DNA of 64,000 nt, taken from assembly GCF_002752165.1 (NCBI RefSeq), contig NZ_MOMB01000046.1, positions 141,971 to 205,970 on the forward strand, in the 5' to 3' direction. Positions 40,150-48,556 of the stretch are shown one piece after another. Position 1 is the first letter of the stretch, and each line of letters starts with the position of its first letter. Source of the DNA: Erwinia sp. OLFS4 (GTDB lineage: Bacteria; Pseudomonadota; Gammaproteobacteria; Enterobacterales; Enterobacteriaceae). A program made the position numbers and the translations under genes. The notes beneath the pieces were generated by a model. It was given only the letters and a program-made list of their open reading frames with translations. It did not search any database and was not told where the DNA came from.

Positions 40150-41420
40150 TGGCAGGAATACTACTCACAGACAGCAAGATCAAAGGTATCAAGCCCAAAG
40201 AGCAAGCGTACTACGTGTGGCAGGCATCAGCCACCAGAGGTACAGGTCGCTTGGGCCTGAAAATCTACCCTTCCGGCAGAAAGGTTTTTGTTTACAAGTA
40301 CCATAAGGATGGTGCTCGCAAATTCCTTTCGCTGGGAGATTATCCCGCCATAACTCTCGCTGAAGCAACAGCAAAATCCCTCACCGCAGCCGCAAATCTC
40401 ACCGCGCCAGAAAAGTCTATTGCAGAGCATGCAACTATAAAACAACTGTTTGACGATTACATCATCGCCCAGAAAAAGCTAGGACATCGCTCTTATGACA
40501 AAACAAACAGCAGGCTCAACCAGGTGTTAGCCAGTAAGTACATTGACCCTGCTACGCCTGCGAAAGAAATCACACCAGTTCAGATTAAACATGTCCTTGC
40601 TGAGTTCATAGAGCGTGGAGCGAATGCCGGAGCAAATAAGGTCAGAGCTAACCTGCATGCTGTATTCAATTTTGGGCTGTTCGCTGATAACGATCCGGCG
40701 AACATCAATGGTAAAACCATTTACGGGCTTGACCGAAACCCGGTAAGCGTCATTCCACCACAAAAGGGCGCAGATAAGGCTCTGGATCGTTTTTTGTCAT
40801 GGGACGAACTCAGTGAGCTATTGCAATTGCTCACAGTACCTGAATCAGCTTGTCCCATACATCCTGACTTCGCTCAACTGCTCTTGTTGTGTATCTTTAG
40901 CGCCGGTCAGCGTCCGTGGGAGATAATGACCAATACCAGCGACCAGTGGGATGAGAAAAACATGACTCTGACAGTACCACCCCACATATCAAAAAATAGT
41001 GATTTTCACGTTATTCCGCTGAACAAAACTGCCATGAAGATCCTGAAACGCCAAAGGGAAAAATACCCGGACGCGGCTTTTCTATTCCCCGGCAATACCA
41101 AAGAAGGTCATTTGCTGTCTGCTGAGTATAGTAAGCAGTTACGAAAATTCTGCAAACTAACCGGTTTTGAGAAGTTCACCCCCAGAGATATTCGTCGCAC
41201 CTTCAAAACTTTGGCGGGGGATATGGGGATCAGTTCAGAAATGCGCGACAGATTACAAAATCACAAAAAACCAGGGGTATCGACCAAGCACTATGATCGT
41301 TACGATTATCTGAGAGAGAAACGTGAAATTATTGAGCAATGGGAATCGCGTCTGATTGATTTACATGGAGAGATTGACATCCTCCCCGCCCTGAAGGACG
41401 GGGTTTTACGGCGCATCTGA
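40149..41420 (+). CDS. Prophage tyrosine integrase (C terminus altered)
   Basis: 423-residue site-specific recombinase of the DUF4102-containing group. Catalytic residues: Arg in SAGQRPWEI near residue 258, box II in TPRDIRRTF (an Arg stands where many relatives have His), and nucleophile Tyr in STKHYDRYDYL near 381. It probably integrates the prophage into tRNA-Arg, whose fragment lies 141 bases upstream. The last 14 codons (DILPALKDGVLRRI) are not integrase-derived: they read through the first IS200/IS605-like hairpin copy at 41374–41403, so the natural end was probably replaced. The catalytic core is complete. Confidence 0.9.
   Translation: MAGILLTDSKIKGIKPKEQAYYVWQASATRGTGRLGLKIYPSGRKVFVYKYHKDGARKFLSLGDYPAITLAEATAKSLTAAANLTAPEKSIAEHATIKQLFDDYIIAQKKLGHRSYDKTNSRLNQVLASKYIDPATPAKEITPVQIKHVLAEFIERGANAGANKVRANLHAVFNFGLFADNDPANINGKTIYGLDRNPVSVIPPQKGADKALDRFLSWDELSELLQLLTVPESACPIHPDFAQLLLLCIFSAGQRPWEIMTNTSDQWDEKNMTLTVPPHISKNSDFHVIPLNKTAMKILKRQREKYPDAAFLFPGNTKEGHLLSAEYSKQLRKFCKLTGFEKFTPRDIRRTFKTLAGDMGISSEMRDRLQNHKKPGVSTKHYDRYDYLREKREIIEQWESRLIDLHGEIDILPALKDGVLRRI
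41374..41403 (+). repeat. IS200/IS605-like hairpin, partial copy
   Basis: TTGACATCCTCCCCGCCC, then TGAA and GGACGGGG: the left arm, loop and inner right arm of the hairpin that is complete at 41664–41703. Same orientation. It forms the last codons of the integrase. Confidence 0.7.
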
Positions 41421-41650
41421 TAAATATCACATATGCTCGGTATTATCTCGGCCCTGATACCATGTGCCGCACTGCCTTTCTCTGTTCTGTACTTAAGGAT
41501 TATATTCTGCAGATGGCCTAAGTGCTTATTAACAAATGGAATTAGCCTTTTTTGCGCCAAGAAATGAGGGATTTCTGCAGGAACTGTTTCTGACTCAACA
41601 GGGGCATTTTTGGCGATCCACCCGCTGTAGTACATCCCCATTGACTCCAT
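41415..41650 (-). pseudogene. Fragment of a P63C-domain phage protein
   Basis: About 78 codons on the minus strand that resemble part of the P63C domain found in lambdoid/P22-like phage proteins (AEIPHFLAQKRLIPFVNKHL, then IILKYRTEKGSAAHGIRAEI). The family protein is several times longer. The fragment stops exactly where the integrase stop codon and hairpin sequence begin, and its 5' end abuts the second hairpin. Both ends are therefore broken. Family assignment is from memory of the motif. Confidence 0.5.
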
Positions 41651-41663
41651 GAAGTCAGACTGG

Positions 41664-41703
41664 TTGACATCCTCCCCGCCCTAAAGGACGGGGAGGATGT
41701 CAA
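41664..41703 (+). repeat. IS200/IS605-like hairpin, complete copy
   Basis: An 18-base-pair near-perfect palindrome, TTGACATCCTCCCCGCCC / GGACGGGGAGGATGTCAA (one mismatch), with loop TAAA. Hairpins of this sequence type are found at the ends of IS200/IS605-family elements. No tnpA or tnpB is present between the copies, so this is a remnant or a non-autonomous derivative. 41704–41850 holds only a GGGGCGGGTGTGGG stretch. Confidence 0.65.
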
Positions 41704-41850
41704 TACCCCTCGACCAAGCCCCACCCAACACCCATCAAAAAATCTTAACTGTTTAGTGAAAAGTTGGGGCGGGTGTGGGATGATTGGGGGAGGTAAACAC
41801 GCTGATCCGACAGAGTATTTCGACAAAAATATTGCCACTGATGGTTCTTA

Positions 41851-42936
41851 ATGAAAAATAAGCTTGAATCTATTCAAATTTTACGCGGATTAGCGGCATT
41901 ATCAGTTGTTATATTTCATTATCGCTTCTTCCTGCCACCTGGTAGTGCCGCTCGTAGCATACTTGACAAATCATTCTGGTGGGGTGGGGTTGGAGTTGAC
42001 CTATTCTTTGTGATAAGCGGTTTTATAATGGTTTATGTTACTGAAAATAAACCAAGTGGTGCTAAAACCAGTATGAGTTTCTTGTCTAACAGACTAACCA
42101 GGATACTTCCTACTTATTATGTCGTTTTATTATTTGTTTTTTTAACCAGTGGGGCGATGAGTATATTTCATCACCCCGAAAAAAGCTCTAATTTAGTCAG
42201 CGCAATGACTTTCCAACCTTACGTAGCCACACCCGCGCCGTTGTATATCCCTGATAGCGGAATGTATAATGTAAGATGGACACTGAATTATGAACTTTAT
42301 TTTTATTTTATTTTTTCATTATGCTTACTAATAAAGCATCGATTCACAGCTATTTGTGTTTTATTTTCGCTACCAACTATTTACGCATATTTTTCAACAG
42401 GCAGTGTCACCCTATCAACAGCGGGTTATAGTTTTGACTCAGCATCACTTCGATTTTTAACCAACCCTATTATCTTTGAGTTCGGCATAGGAATACTATC
42501 GGGAGTTTTATACTTCCGCTTTAAGAACAAATCCATACTTAAAAACCCATATATTTTATTATCTTGCGTAATAGTTACAATAGGTGGGATTTCCTCAGGA
42601 TTTCTTATACAATACAATTTAATTACATCTATCATGTTCTCCTTTCTTGTCTTATTATTTTCCTTGCAAAACGATTCTATTTTAAAGTTCACGCCAAAAA
42701 TATTCATAACGTTAGGTAACATATCATTCTCTTTATATCTTATTCACAACCCCCTTGGTGGATATATACTTGGCTTAGCTGAAAAGGTACAACATGGAGC
42801 ATTAAAGTCACTTATTGGAATAGCAGTCATATTATTCATTACCTTAATCACATCATGGCTATCGCATAAATACATTGAAATAAAACTAACTAAAAAAGTG
42901 CGTGATTTATTGAAAAGTATCGCATTCAACAAATAA
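41851..42936 (+). CDS. Acyltransferase 3 family protein (probable surface-glycan O-acetylase)
   Basis: 361-residue inner-membrane protein with about ten hydrophobic segments and the family start (IQILRGLAALSVVIFHYRFF, with the conserved His). The VGVDLFFVISGFIMVYV motif follows near residue 48. Such genes next to phage integrases modify O-antigen (lysogenic conversion, as Oac of phage Sf6). The gene is much more AT-rich than its surroundings and no ribosome binding site is clear. It is on the strand opposite the late operon and closed by a shared terminator, a typical moron layout. Confidence 0.85.
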   Translation: MKNKLESIQILRGLAALSVVIFHYRFFLPPGSAARSILDKSFWWGGVGVDLFFVISGFIMVYVTENKPSGAKTSMSFLSNRLTRILPTYYVVLLFVFLTSGAMSIFHHPEKSSNLVSAMTFQPYVATPAPLYIPDSGMYNVRWTLNYELYFYFIFSLCLLIKHRFTAICVLFSLPTIYAYFSTGSVTLSTAGYSFDSASLRFLTNPIIFEFGIGILSGVLYFRFKNKSILKNPYILLSCVIVTIGGISSGFLIQYNLITSIMFSFLVLLFSLQNDSILKFTPKIFITLGNISFSLYLIHNPLGGYILGLAEKVQHGALKSLIGIAVILFITLITSWLSHKYIEIKLTKKVRDLLKSIAFNK

Positions 42937-42956
42937 AAAGACCTCGAAATAAAATA

Positions 42957-42990
42957 AAAACTAAGGCGATAAGCGGTGCCTTAGTTTTAA
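42957..42990. terminator. Bidirectional terminator between acyltransferase and tail fibre genes
   Basis: 11-base-pair stem AAAACTAAGGC / GCCTTAGTTTT with a 10-base loop; A runs on the left and T runs on the right make it usable from both sides. It lies between two convergent genes. Confidence 0.85.
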
Positions 42991-42994
42991 CTTG

Positions 42995-43948
42995 TTACGC
43001 GTCTCGATACCACCCCATCAGTTTAATAAATGAGTTAGCTACAGAGAATTCAGATCCAGAACCTACGTTATCTGTGGTTCCCGAAAAAGTGTGGGAGTGA
43101 GGGCCAATATGTACATTATGTACATGTTCGCCTGCATCGTTTGTTGAAAGCGTAGCCTTGGCCCCTTGATAATAGACCCCGCTATGCCCTTCATTACCAA
43201 CACCACCTACATCTGTAGTATGGTTGTGATTACCCTGAGCATCAGTTGATTTCGTACCGTAATCAAACGTGCTGGTATTAGCCGAGAATGTATGCGCATG
43301 TGCGGGTAGATTGCCAGTAGTTAAAGTAACCGAATCTGAGCCGCCCGTAGTCATCACATCGCTGCCGTTGGCGCTGGCCAGACGCACCGTGCGGTTCTCA
43401 CCGATATATTTCCATGTAGTACCGGGAAATAATTTATTCGGGTCTTTATTCTGAGCGAACCACGTCACAATTCCGACAGGATAAATGCTATTAATATTAA
43501 CAGCATTCGCCAGCGCATCTTTCACCGCTTTAGGCGTTGCGGCCACGTTTTCTGCGTCGCTATTAGTTGCGCTGCTCAGTTGCGTAATGCCCGCCTGAGT
43601 GAGTGATGCAACCGGGAGATTGGTTATCCCATCGATAAGGTACCTGATAGTGCCGGCAGTCAGCATATTAGCGACCAGATCGTTAGCCGACCACGCACGC
43701 GCTACCGTTCCTTCCTGCCCGCGCAGAATGGTAAACACATCGCCATTGCGGGCGGTAACGTGCACGATCTCATTAAGCTGGCCCGTCGCGGCATCAATGA
43801 TAGTAAGCTTAAAAAAGCTTTGCCCCGCTACCGCCGCCGGGAATAAACCCCCTGCACCGGTGTTTACAGATAGCGTGGTTGATGTAGCGTTAATTGATGC
43901 CGCAAGAACGCTATTCGCGTTATTTGATACTAATAATGTAAGTGCCAT
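42995..43948 (-). CDS. Phage tail fibre / collar-type receptor-binding protein
   Basis: 317 residues. The N-terminal part (about 1–110) is the domain common to tail-fibre attachment ends (LSVNTGAGGLFP, FTILRGQEGTVARAWSANDL), followed by a phage-tail repeat (SLTQAGITQLSSATNSDAEN). The C-terminal half has many His-x-His motifs (LPAHAHTF, GNHNHTT, GEHVHNVHIGPHSHTF), which in short tail fibres such as T4 gp12 bind metal along the trimer axis. No chaperone gene follows. It is the last gene of the late region and has an intrinsic terminator just upstream. Confidence 0.88.
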   Translation of the reverse strand: MALTLLVSNNANSVLAASINATSTTLSVNTGAGGLFPAAVAGQSFFKLTIIDAATGQLNEIVHVTARNGDVFTILRGQEGTVARAWSANDLVANMLTAGTIRYLIDGITNLPVASLTQAGITQLSSATNSDAENVAATPKAVKDALANAVNINSIYPVGIVTWFAQNKDPNKLFPGTTWKYIGENRTVRLASANGSDVMTTGGSDSVTLTTGNLPAHAHTFSANTSTFDYGTKSTDAQGNHNHTTDVGGVGNEGHSGVYYQGAKATLSTNDAGEHVHNVHIGPHSHTFSGTTDNVGSGSEFSVANSFIKLMGWYRDA

Positions 43949-43960
43949 TAATTTTTCCTG

Positions 43961-43986
43961 TAAAAAAACCCGCTCGATGGCGGGTT
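43961..43986 (-). terminator. Intrinsic terminator upstream of the tail fibre gene
   Basis: On the minus strand: AACCCGC / GCGGGTT stem, 6-base loop, then seven T. It ends 13 bases before the tail-fibre ATG, so transcripts of the late operon should largely stop before this gene. Confidence 0.8.
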
Positions 43987-44029
43987 GGGATGTTGATTAC
44001 CTGATAGGTGCGCCCACGGTCGTCTTGGT

Positions 44030-44053
44030 AATCGGCTGAATTCTCAGCCGATT
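44030..44053. repeat. Perfect palindrome upstream of the tail fibre gene
   Basis: 10-base-pair inverted repeat AATCGGCTGA / TCAGCCGATT with a 4-base loop, in the 142-base gap between the two tail genes. No T tract on either side; could be a protein-binding site or RNA hairpin. Confidence 0.5.
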
Positions 44054-44090
44054 GAAGATTGAGCGCTTCGAACATTGAGCGGGTATCTGT

Positions 44091-44795
44091 TCAGCCAACA
44101 ACAGTCACCGAAACAGGCTGATAAAACGGCATATGCAATATGCCACCTTCAAACGCCTGTTTAAAAAGTGTCGCATAGCCGTAGCTGTTAGCTTTATAGA
44201 GGGTACTTTTCGCTTCGTTGAAAGACCGCGAGTTATATTCTGAAGTATTGAGCATCGCGGTTTCAGTCAATTCGCGATAACCATTGATAATTGACACTGC
44301 CGCGCCCGCATCAGAGAACAGCACTGAAACACTCCAGCGCTGATCGTTCACCACGTCCGCACCATTAACGCCAGTCAGGAATCGCAGTACGCGCCGTTTA
44401 AGCCACGGTATCGTGAAGTGAAAGCCGTCACCTTTATAAAAATTCCACGTCATTACGCGCTTAAACAAATCGTCTGACGTTTCGACTTCGGCATCTGACG
44501 TCACAACGTCCCACGCATTAATCGCCAGTTGATTAAACGCCAGCGCGTTGTATGCGCCATAGCTGCGCTGGCGGCGGTTCATCAGTATCGGTGCGTCTGC
44601 TCCGTACAGTCCCTTCAACAGCCAGCGTAATTCCTGCCCTGCATGCCCGTTACCCGCATAAACAGCGAGATTCGCATTTTTCAGCCAGCCGTATAAACCC
44701 TGCGCCAGCGAATTATACGTATCAATGAATGCCTGTAGATTTTCGTCATCGCTGTACTGCTGATAAAGATACGCCGGGATAATTTTATCGCTCAC
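44091..44795 (-). CDS. Baseplate/tail protein, DUF2612-like (gpI analogue)
   Basis: 234 residues. Its position directly after the J-like protein and its style (PAYLYQQYSDDENLQAFIDT, LNTSEYNSRSFNEAKSTLYK) match DUF2612, the counterpart of P2 gpI that joins baseplate to fibres. It begins 3 bases after the J-like stop. No catalytic motif. Confidence 0.7.
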   Translation of the reverse strand: MSDKIIPAYLYQQYSDDENLQAFIDTYNSLAQGLYGWLKNANLAVYAGNGHAGQELRWLLKGLYGADAPILMNRRQRSYGAYNALAFNQLAINAWDVVTSDAEVETSDDLFKRVMTWNFYKGDGFHFTIPWLKRRVLRFLTGVNGADVVNDQRWSVSVLFSDAGAAVSIINGYRELTETAMLNTSEYNSRSFNEAKSTLYKANSYGYATLFKQAFEGGILHMPFYQPVSVTVVG

Positions 44796-44798
44796 TGT

Positions 44799-46217
44799 TT
44801 ACCCCTCCGTTACCGTGACCCCGTCCGCCGCGATGTACCAGTAGCTGTACGGGTCACCGGTAATAATATCCATCCCTGCCTGCGGCGCGGTTATAACGCC
44901 GTTGACGGTTACGGTGACATCGAGCGCGCTGATTAAGTCCTGGTTAAGAATTGAAGAAATGGCACTGAGAAAAATATCTTTAACTGTGTTCAGATTCAGC
45001 GGTTTTCCCGCGTAAAGCTGATTGATGTAAGCGATAACCGGCGCGGACACGACAGAATTAACACTTTGGGCGGTGAGGTAGTTCACGCCGTCCGGCCGCC
45101 ATTTGAAGAATATTTTAACGCTCTGCTGGAGCGGGATAACGAAAGGTATGAGATAGGTATCAGGCCAGTCAGTCACCGTTACGCGCTGATTACGCAGATT
45201 CGGTGTGACTTCACCGCCTCCCGTCCAGGTTCCGGCACCGCTGGTGTCGGAATTAAGGGAAAAGCTGTGCGGACTCAGTACGCTGATTTTAAACGGTATA
45301 CCGTTGATCCCTGTCATCCCCTCTACGCTCTTGAGAATGACAGTCTGGCCGTCGCTGAAACCGTGCGTGATATTAGTTGTTACCACGCCGGGGCTGGCTG
45401 AGGTGATGCCAGTAACCTCAAGTACGCATCCCCTCAACCGGCTAATGTCGCCCGCCGACTGATAAATCGCCGCTGCCATTGCGTAGGTATTACCACCCCC
45501 GCACATAATGACCCATCGATCGCCGTCGGCAATAACCGCTGTCAGACGAAGATTGATATTAGCCACATTTGCCAGCGCGGTACGTATAAAGCCGGGGTAG
45601 CCCTGTACGGTCGGGATACCGGCGTCCCACACGCGGGCGCGATACTGTGCGATCGTCTCTGCGCCACTGCCGGGTATCCCCGGGGTTTTATTCGTGCAGC
45701 TTAGCGTAATCCCAGCGGGAACCCCTGTTACAATACGCGTAACTGTTCCTTCGGGCACCGCGAAGGCACCGCCCACGGTAGCAATACAGGTAACCGGATC
45801 GGATTCGCCATCCGCATTAATAACGATGGCGTAGGGTAATGCGAAAGTGTGACTCCCGTCCGAAACCTGGAAGCCTTCGGGGATAATAAACGCCGCAGGC
45901 CCCGTAAAAGTAACGTCTACTGCGGTAAATCCGGCGATTTTCTGTCCCTGCACGCCGTATTGCTGAGCAAGCAAATTTAAGACAAAAAGATTGGCTGTCA
46001 GCGGGCTGACCGAGTTGATAGCATCTACTCTGGCCTGGTCGCAGATCAACAGTGCGCCAGTGCTCGTGCTTGCGATATCTTCGATTAAAGAGCCAGGGAG
46101 TTCTGTTGTAATTCCGGGCGCGAGTTGTGTTGCTATGCTGACTATTTTTTCACGTAGCGCGGCGGCGGTTTGCACCTGCGGCCCCGAGCTGTTCCACTCA
46201 ACAGGTAAGTCACTCAC
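44799..46217 (-). CDS. Baseplate J-like protein
   Basis: Wedge protein of a contractile-tail baseplate. 472 residues. The Baseplate_J family pattern is visible (IPEGFQVSDGSHTF, AVPEGTVTRIVTGVPAGI, ETIAQYRARVWD). Residues about 266–340 are an inserted small beta module also seen in the sheath and decoration proteins of this phage. Overlaps the preceding gene by four bases (ATGA-type). Confidence 0.85.
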   Translation of the reverse strand: MSDLPVEWNSSGPQVQTAAALREKIVSIATQLAPGITTELPGSLIEDIASTSTGALLICDQARVDAINSVSPLTANLFVLNLLAQQYGVQGQKIAGFTAVDVTFTGPAAFIIPEGFQVSDGSHTFALPYAIVINADGESDPVTCIATVGGAFAVPEGTVTRIVTGVPAGITLSCTNKTPGIPGSGAETIAQYRARVWDAGIPTVQGYPGFIRTALANVANINLRLTAVIADGDRWVIMCGGGNTYAMAAAIYQSAGDISRLRGCVLEVTGITSASPGVVTTNITHGFSDGQTVILKSVEGMTGINGIPFKISVLSPHSFSLNSDTSGAGTWTGGGEVTPNLRNQRVTVTDWPDTYLIPFVIPLQQSVKIFFKWRPDGVNYLTAQSVNSVVSAPVIAYINQLYAGKPLNLNTVKDIFLSAISSILNQDLISALDVTVTVNGVITAPQAGMDIITGDPYSYWYIAADGVTVTEG

Positions 46218-46546
46218 GTTACTATCTCCGCTACTATTTTTGATCCGGATTGTGTTATCGCTGAAATGTTGTAAACGGGGGGACCGCTCTGAGTCAGGGC
46301 AATGCTTAATGACGCAAATTTGCCGCTAAACTGCCGCCGGATACGGTCTACATAGTACGTTGGCAGTATCTGCTGTATAACTGACCCATTCGCGGGGATA
46401 CCGTGCGTGGCATAAAAAGGGGATTCCTGGGGCGACAGTTTCAGCGTCTGAATTAAAGTCGTTAACCATACGCTGTCATCGAATCCGTTAGCGTCAGTCT
46501 CAACCCTCCGCCATTTTCCTGACTTGTCCCGGCCATATGTTCTCAA
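46214..46546 (-). CDS. Baseplate wedge protein, gp25/gpW-like
   Basis: 110 residues. Located between the spike and J-like genes, where contractile phages carry gpW/gp25. Family similarity is weak; PANGSVIQQILPTYYVDRIR and a C-terminal IAEIVT-type strand fit the class. Overlaps both neighbours by a few bases. Confidence 0.6.
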   Translation of the reverse strand: MRTYGRDKSGKWRRVETDANGFDDSVWLTTLIQTLKLSPQESPFYATHGIPANGSVIQQILPTYYVDRIRRQFSGKFASLSIALTQSGPPVYNISAITQSGSKIVAEIVT

Positions 46547-47259
46547 TGTGTTATCCCCCCGGAAAATTTACTTACGGGCGCGCCCGTGTCCGCTCCCTCA
46601 TTACCATTGCTGTGCTGGTGCGTATTCAGCCACTGAACCAGCGCACTAAAACCCTCCTGCATAATTGCCGGGCTGGTCATGGCGGCTCCGTCGGCCAGGG
46701 TTCCGTTACTACCCGTCAGTGACCATCCCTGTGCATTTAGCGTAAGCGTGGAGCTGGCGGCACTGACTTTGAACGTATCCGGGGTAACAATAGCAATGCT
46801 GTCGGGACGCAGAATAAACGTGGTTTTAGCGCTGGAATCACGCAGTGTCACACCCTCCGGGCCATAAGCGGTTAGCATATCGGGGTCAACGCTCTGCCAT
46901 TCAGTATTAGAAACCGGAAGGAACACCAGCGCGCCGAGATTCGGGGGCGGAGTCATATCCGCCACGCCACCCCCCTGCCCGCTCACACCCCCGAGATAAG
47001 TATCCGCCGGAATAACGATCCCCCGGTCCCCGGTTTGCATCGGATAACGAACGTACTGTGGGCCGAATAAGGGGATCGTGACCTGTGGTAACGTCCAGGG
47101 AATATCGCGCAGAAGGAATTTAACGGTGATCATGTTGCCATTTCGGGTTACGACTTCCGCAGGTAAAATTTTGCCCTTCATCTGCATGGCCTGAGTTATC
47201 CGGTCACTGACAAAGCCGTGCATGTTCCTGCTGAAATTAATCTTACTGTCAATACTCAT
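46543..47259 (-). CDS. Membrane-puncturing spike protein (gpV/gp138-like)
   Basis: 238 residues. An N-terminal OB-fold-like part (GKILPAEVVTRNGNMITVKF, LPQVTIPLFGP) precedes a beta-helical region (VTLRDSSAKTTFILRPDSI). The C-terminal LNTHQHSNGNEGADT contains the His-x-His motif that binds iron at the tip of P2 gpV and phi92 gp138 spikes. Co-directional with, and overlapping, the hub gene. Confidence 0.8.
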   Translation of the reverse strand: MSIDSKINFSRNMHGFVSDRITQAMQMKGKILPAEVVTRNGNMITVKFLLRDIPWTLPQVTIPLFGPQYVRYPMQTGDRGIVIPADTYLGGVSGQGGGVADMTPPPNLGALVFLPVSNTEWQSVDPDMLTAYGPEGVTLRDSSAKTTFILRPDSIAIVTPDTFKVSAASSTLTLNAQGWSLTGSNGTLADGAAMTSPAIMQEGFSALVQWLNTHQHSNGNEGADTGAPVSKFSGGITH

Positions 47260-48281
47260 GCAGTTTTCTCCAGCAGGGGGTAAGCTTCAATAATCGTCAT
47301 CCAGCTGGCTCCGTCCGCCTGCCTGCTGTTGCCGAGTATCCGCACTGAGGACACGCGGAACACCCCGGTAAAAGCTACCGAATTTTTATACTGTGAATAT
47401 GATGAATCTGTCAGCGTCGCGCGCGACTGCGCCGGCAAACGGATTGCATCGCCGACCATTACGTCGCCACGTAGCACACACTGCACGCTGACCGTGCCAA
47501 AGCCTACCCATGTCGGCTGGCCAACAAGATCAACCGGGTTAATTTGTATGATCCTGTCACCTTTCGCTTGCGTAACAGGCGCACTACCCGGCGTTGACGG
47601 GAGTTGTAACTGATTTGCGTTATCGAATACTCTGATTTTATCGGCGCTGACCATCACGATATCCACACCCTTATAACCGGGCATCGTGATAATACTTTTG
47701 CTTATCGCGTTAAGTGATATCGCCATTTCGCTGAGGCTGCCGCAAAACATCGGATAATCGTAATTGTTGACCAGCCGGTCACTGATATTGATATCAAAAG
47801 CAAACTTATTCAGCGTCTGAAAACATTGTGTCAGCGCGACGGAAAGTTCAGTACCCTTATTCCACGGTAACGTGAGATTAATAGCGGGCAATGCCGCTCC
47901 GTTTTGGCCCACGGAAGGCCCCGGCATCACGACGAAATCAAGGCGTATTTCTGTCCCTATCCAGTTGCCGTATACTTGCCAGATGTAGCCGTCAAGAATA
48001 ATGCTTTGCTGGGCGGGGTTCGCCAGTGGAAGCCCCGCTGACATGCCGGCACGCAGGCGCATACGCTTGTTAAATAAATCTTGGGTAGCCTGCTGCATTT
48101 CTTTCTGACTGATTCCCCACAGGGTGACGTGACTGCCTCCCTGCGGCGTCGATTCTCCAAAGCGCTGAATATCAAATTCGATCATTAGGGCACCGGGGTC
48201 GTAAACGCCATTCGCCAGGCTGCCGTAATGACGGATCGCTTTTCCGCTTTCATCCAGTATCGTCAAATCGTAATAGCGCAT
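47256..48281 (-). CDS. Baseplate hub protein (gp27/gpD-like)
   Basis: 341 residues from ATG 48281, which shares its A with the stop codon of the plug gene (TGATG); the longer frame to 48320 is not needed. All-beta pattern (YYDLTILDESGKAIRHYGSL, VTLWGISQKEMQQATQDLF) and position between plug and spike suggest the trimeric hub. Assignment by context more than motif. Confidence 0.65.
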   Translation of the reverse strand: MRYYDLTILDESGKAIRHYGSLANGVYDPGALMIEFDIQRFGESTPQGGSHVTLWGISQKEMQQATQDLFNKRMRLRAGMSAGLPLANPAQQSIILDGYIWQVYGNWIGTEIRLDFVVMPGPSVGQNGAALPAINLTLPWNKGTELSVALTQCFQTLNKFAFDINISDRLVNNYDYPMFCGSLSEMAISLNAISKSIITMPGYKGVDIVMVSADKIRVFDNANQLQLPSTPGSAPVTQAKGDRIIQINPVDLVGQPTWVGFGTVSVQCVLRGDVMVGDAIRLPAQSRATLTDSSYSQYKNSVAFTGVFRVSSVRILGNSRQADGASWMTIIEAYPLLEKTA

Positions 48282-48556
48282 CAGCCGGTTACCTCTATTA
48301 CTCCCGTGTCGGCGAGCCACGACAGGGACGCACCGGGAAAGATATCTTTAACTAAATTGATTTCACGCCCCCGCACAGACTCCGACAGCGCGACGGTGCG
48401 CAATAGTGTTCCCGAACCGTCAGTAACTACCAGGTACCAGCGCTGCGCCGACATATTCCAGCGGATCTGGCAGTTAACCGCTTCGCCGTTAATTGTCGGG
48501 CTGAAATGCTGGCTTTCGTTCTCGTTTCCGGTAAACGGAAAGGTTTCCGTAGTCAC
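48281..48556 (-). CDS. Baseplate plug-type protein
   Basis: 91 residues of predicted beta structure (FSPTINGEAVNCQIRWNMSA, WYLVVTDGSGTLL). It resembles the plug-type small baseplate proteins of simple myoviruses such as cyanophage Pam3 gp18. ATGA-type junctions on both sides. Confidence 0.6.
   Translation of the reverse strand: MTTETFPFTGNENESQHFSPTINGEAVNCQIRWNMSAQRWYLVVTDGSGTLLRTVALSESVRGREINLVKDIFPGASLSWLADTGVIEVTG

Noticed and set aside
40149..41420. Prophage integrase as a pseudogene
   Set aside because: Although its end is altered, all catalytic motifs including the nucleophile Tyr are in frame; only the last 14 codons are foreign.
41542..41838. 98-codon minus-strand frame through the complete hairpin
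   Set aside because: It is composed of hairpin and P63C-fragment bases in another frame; no family resemblance.
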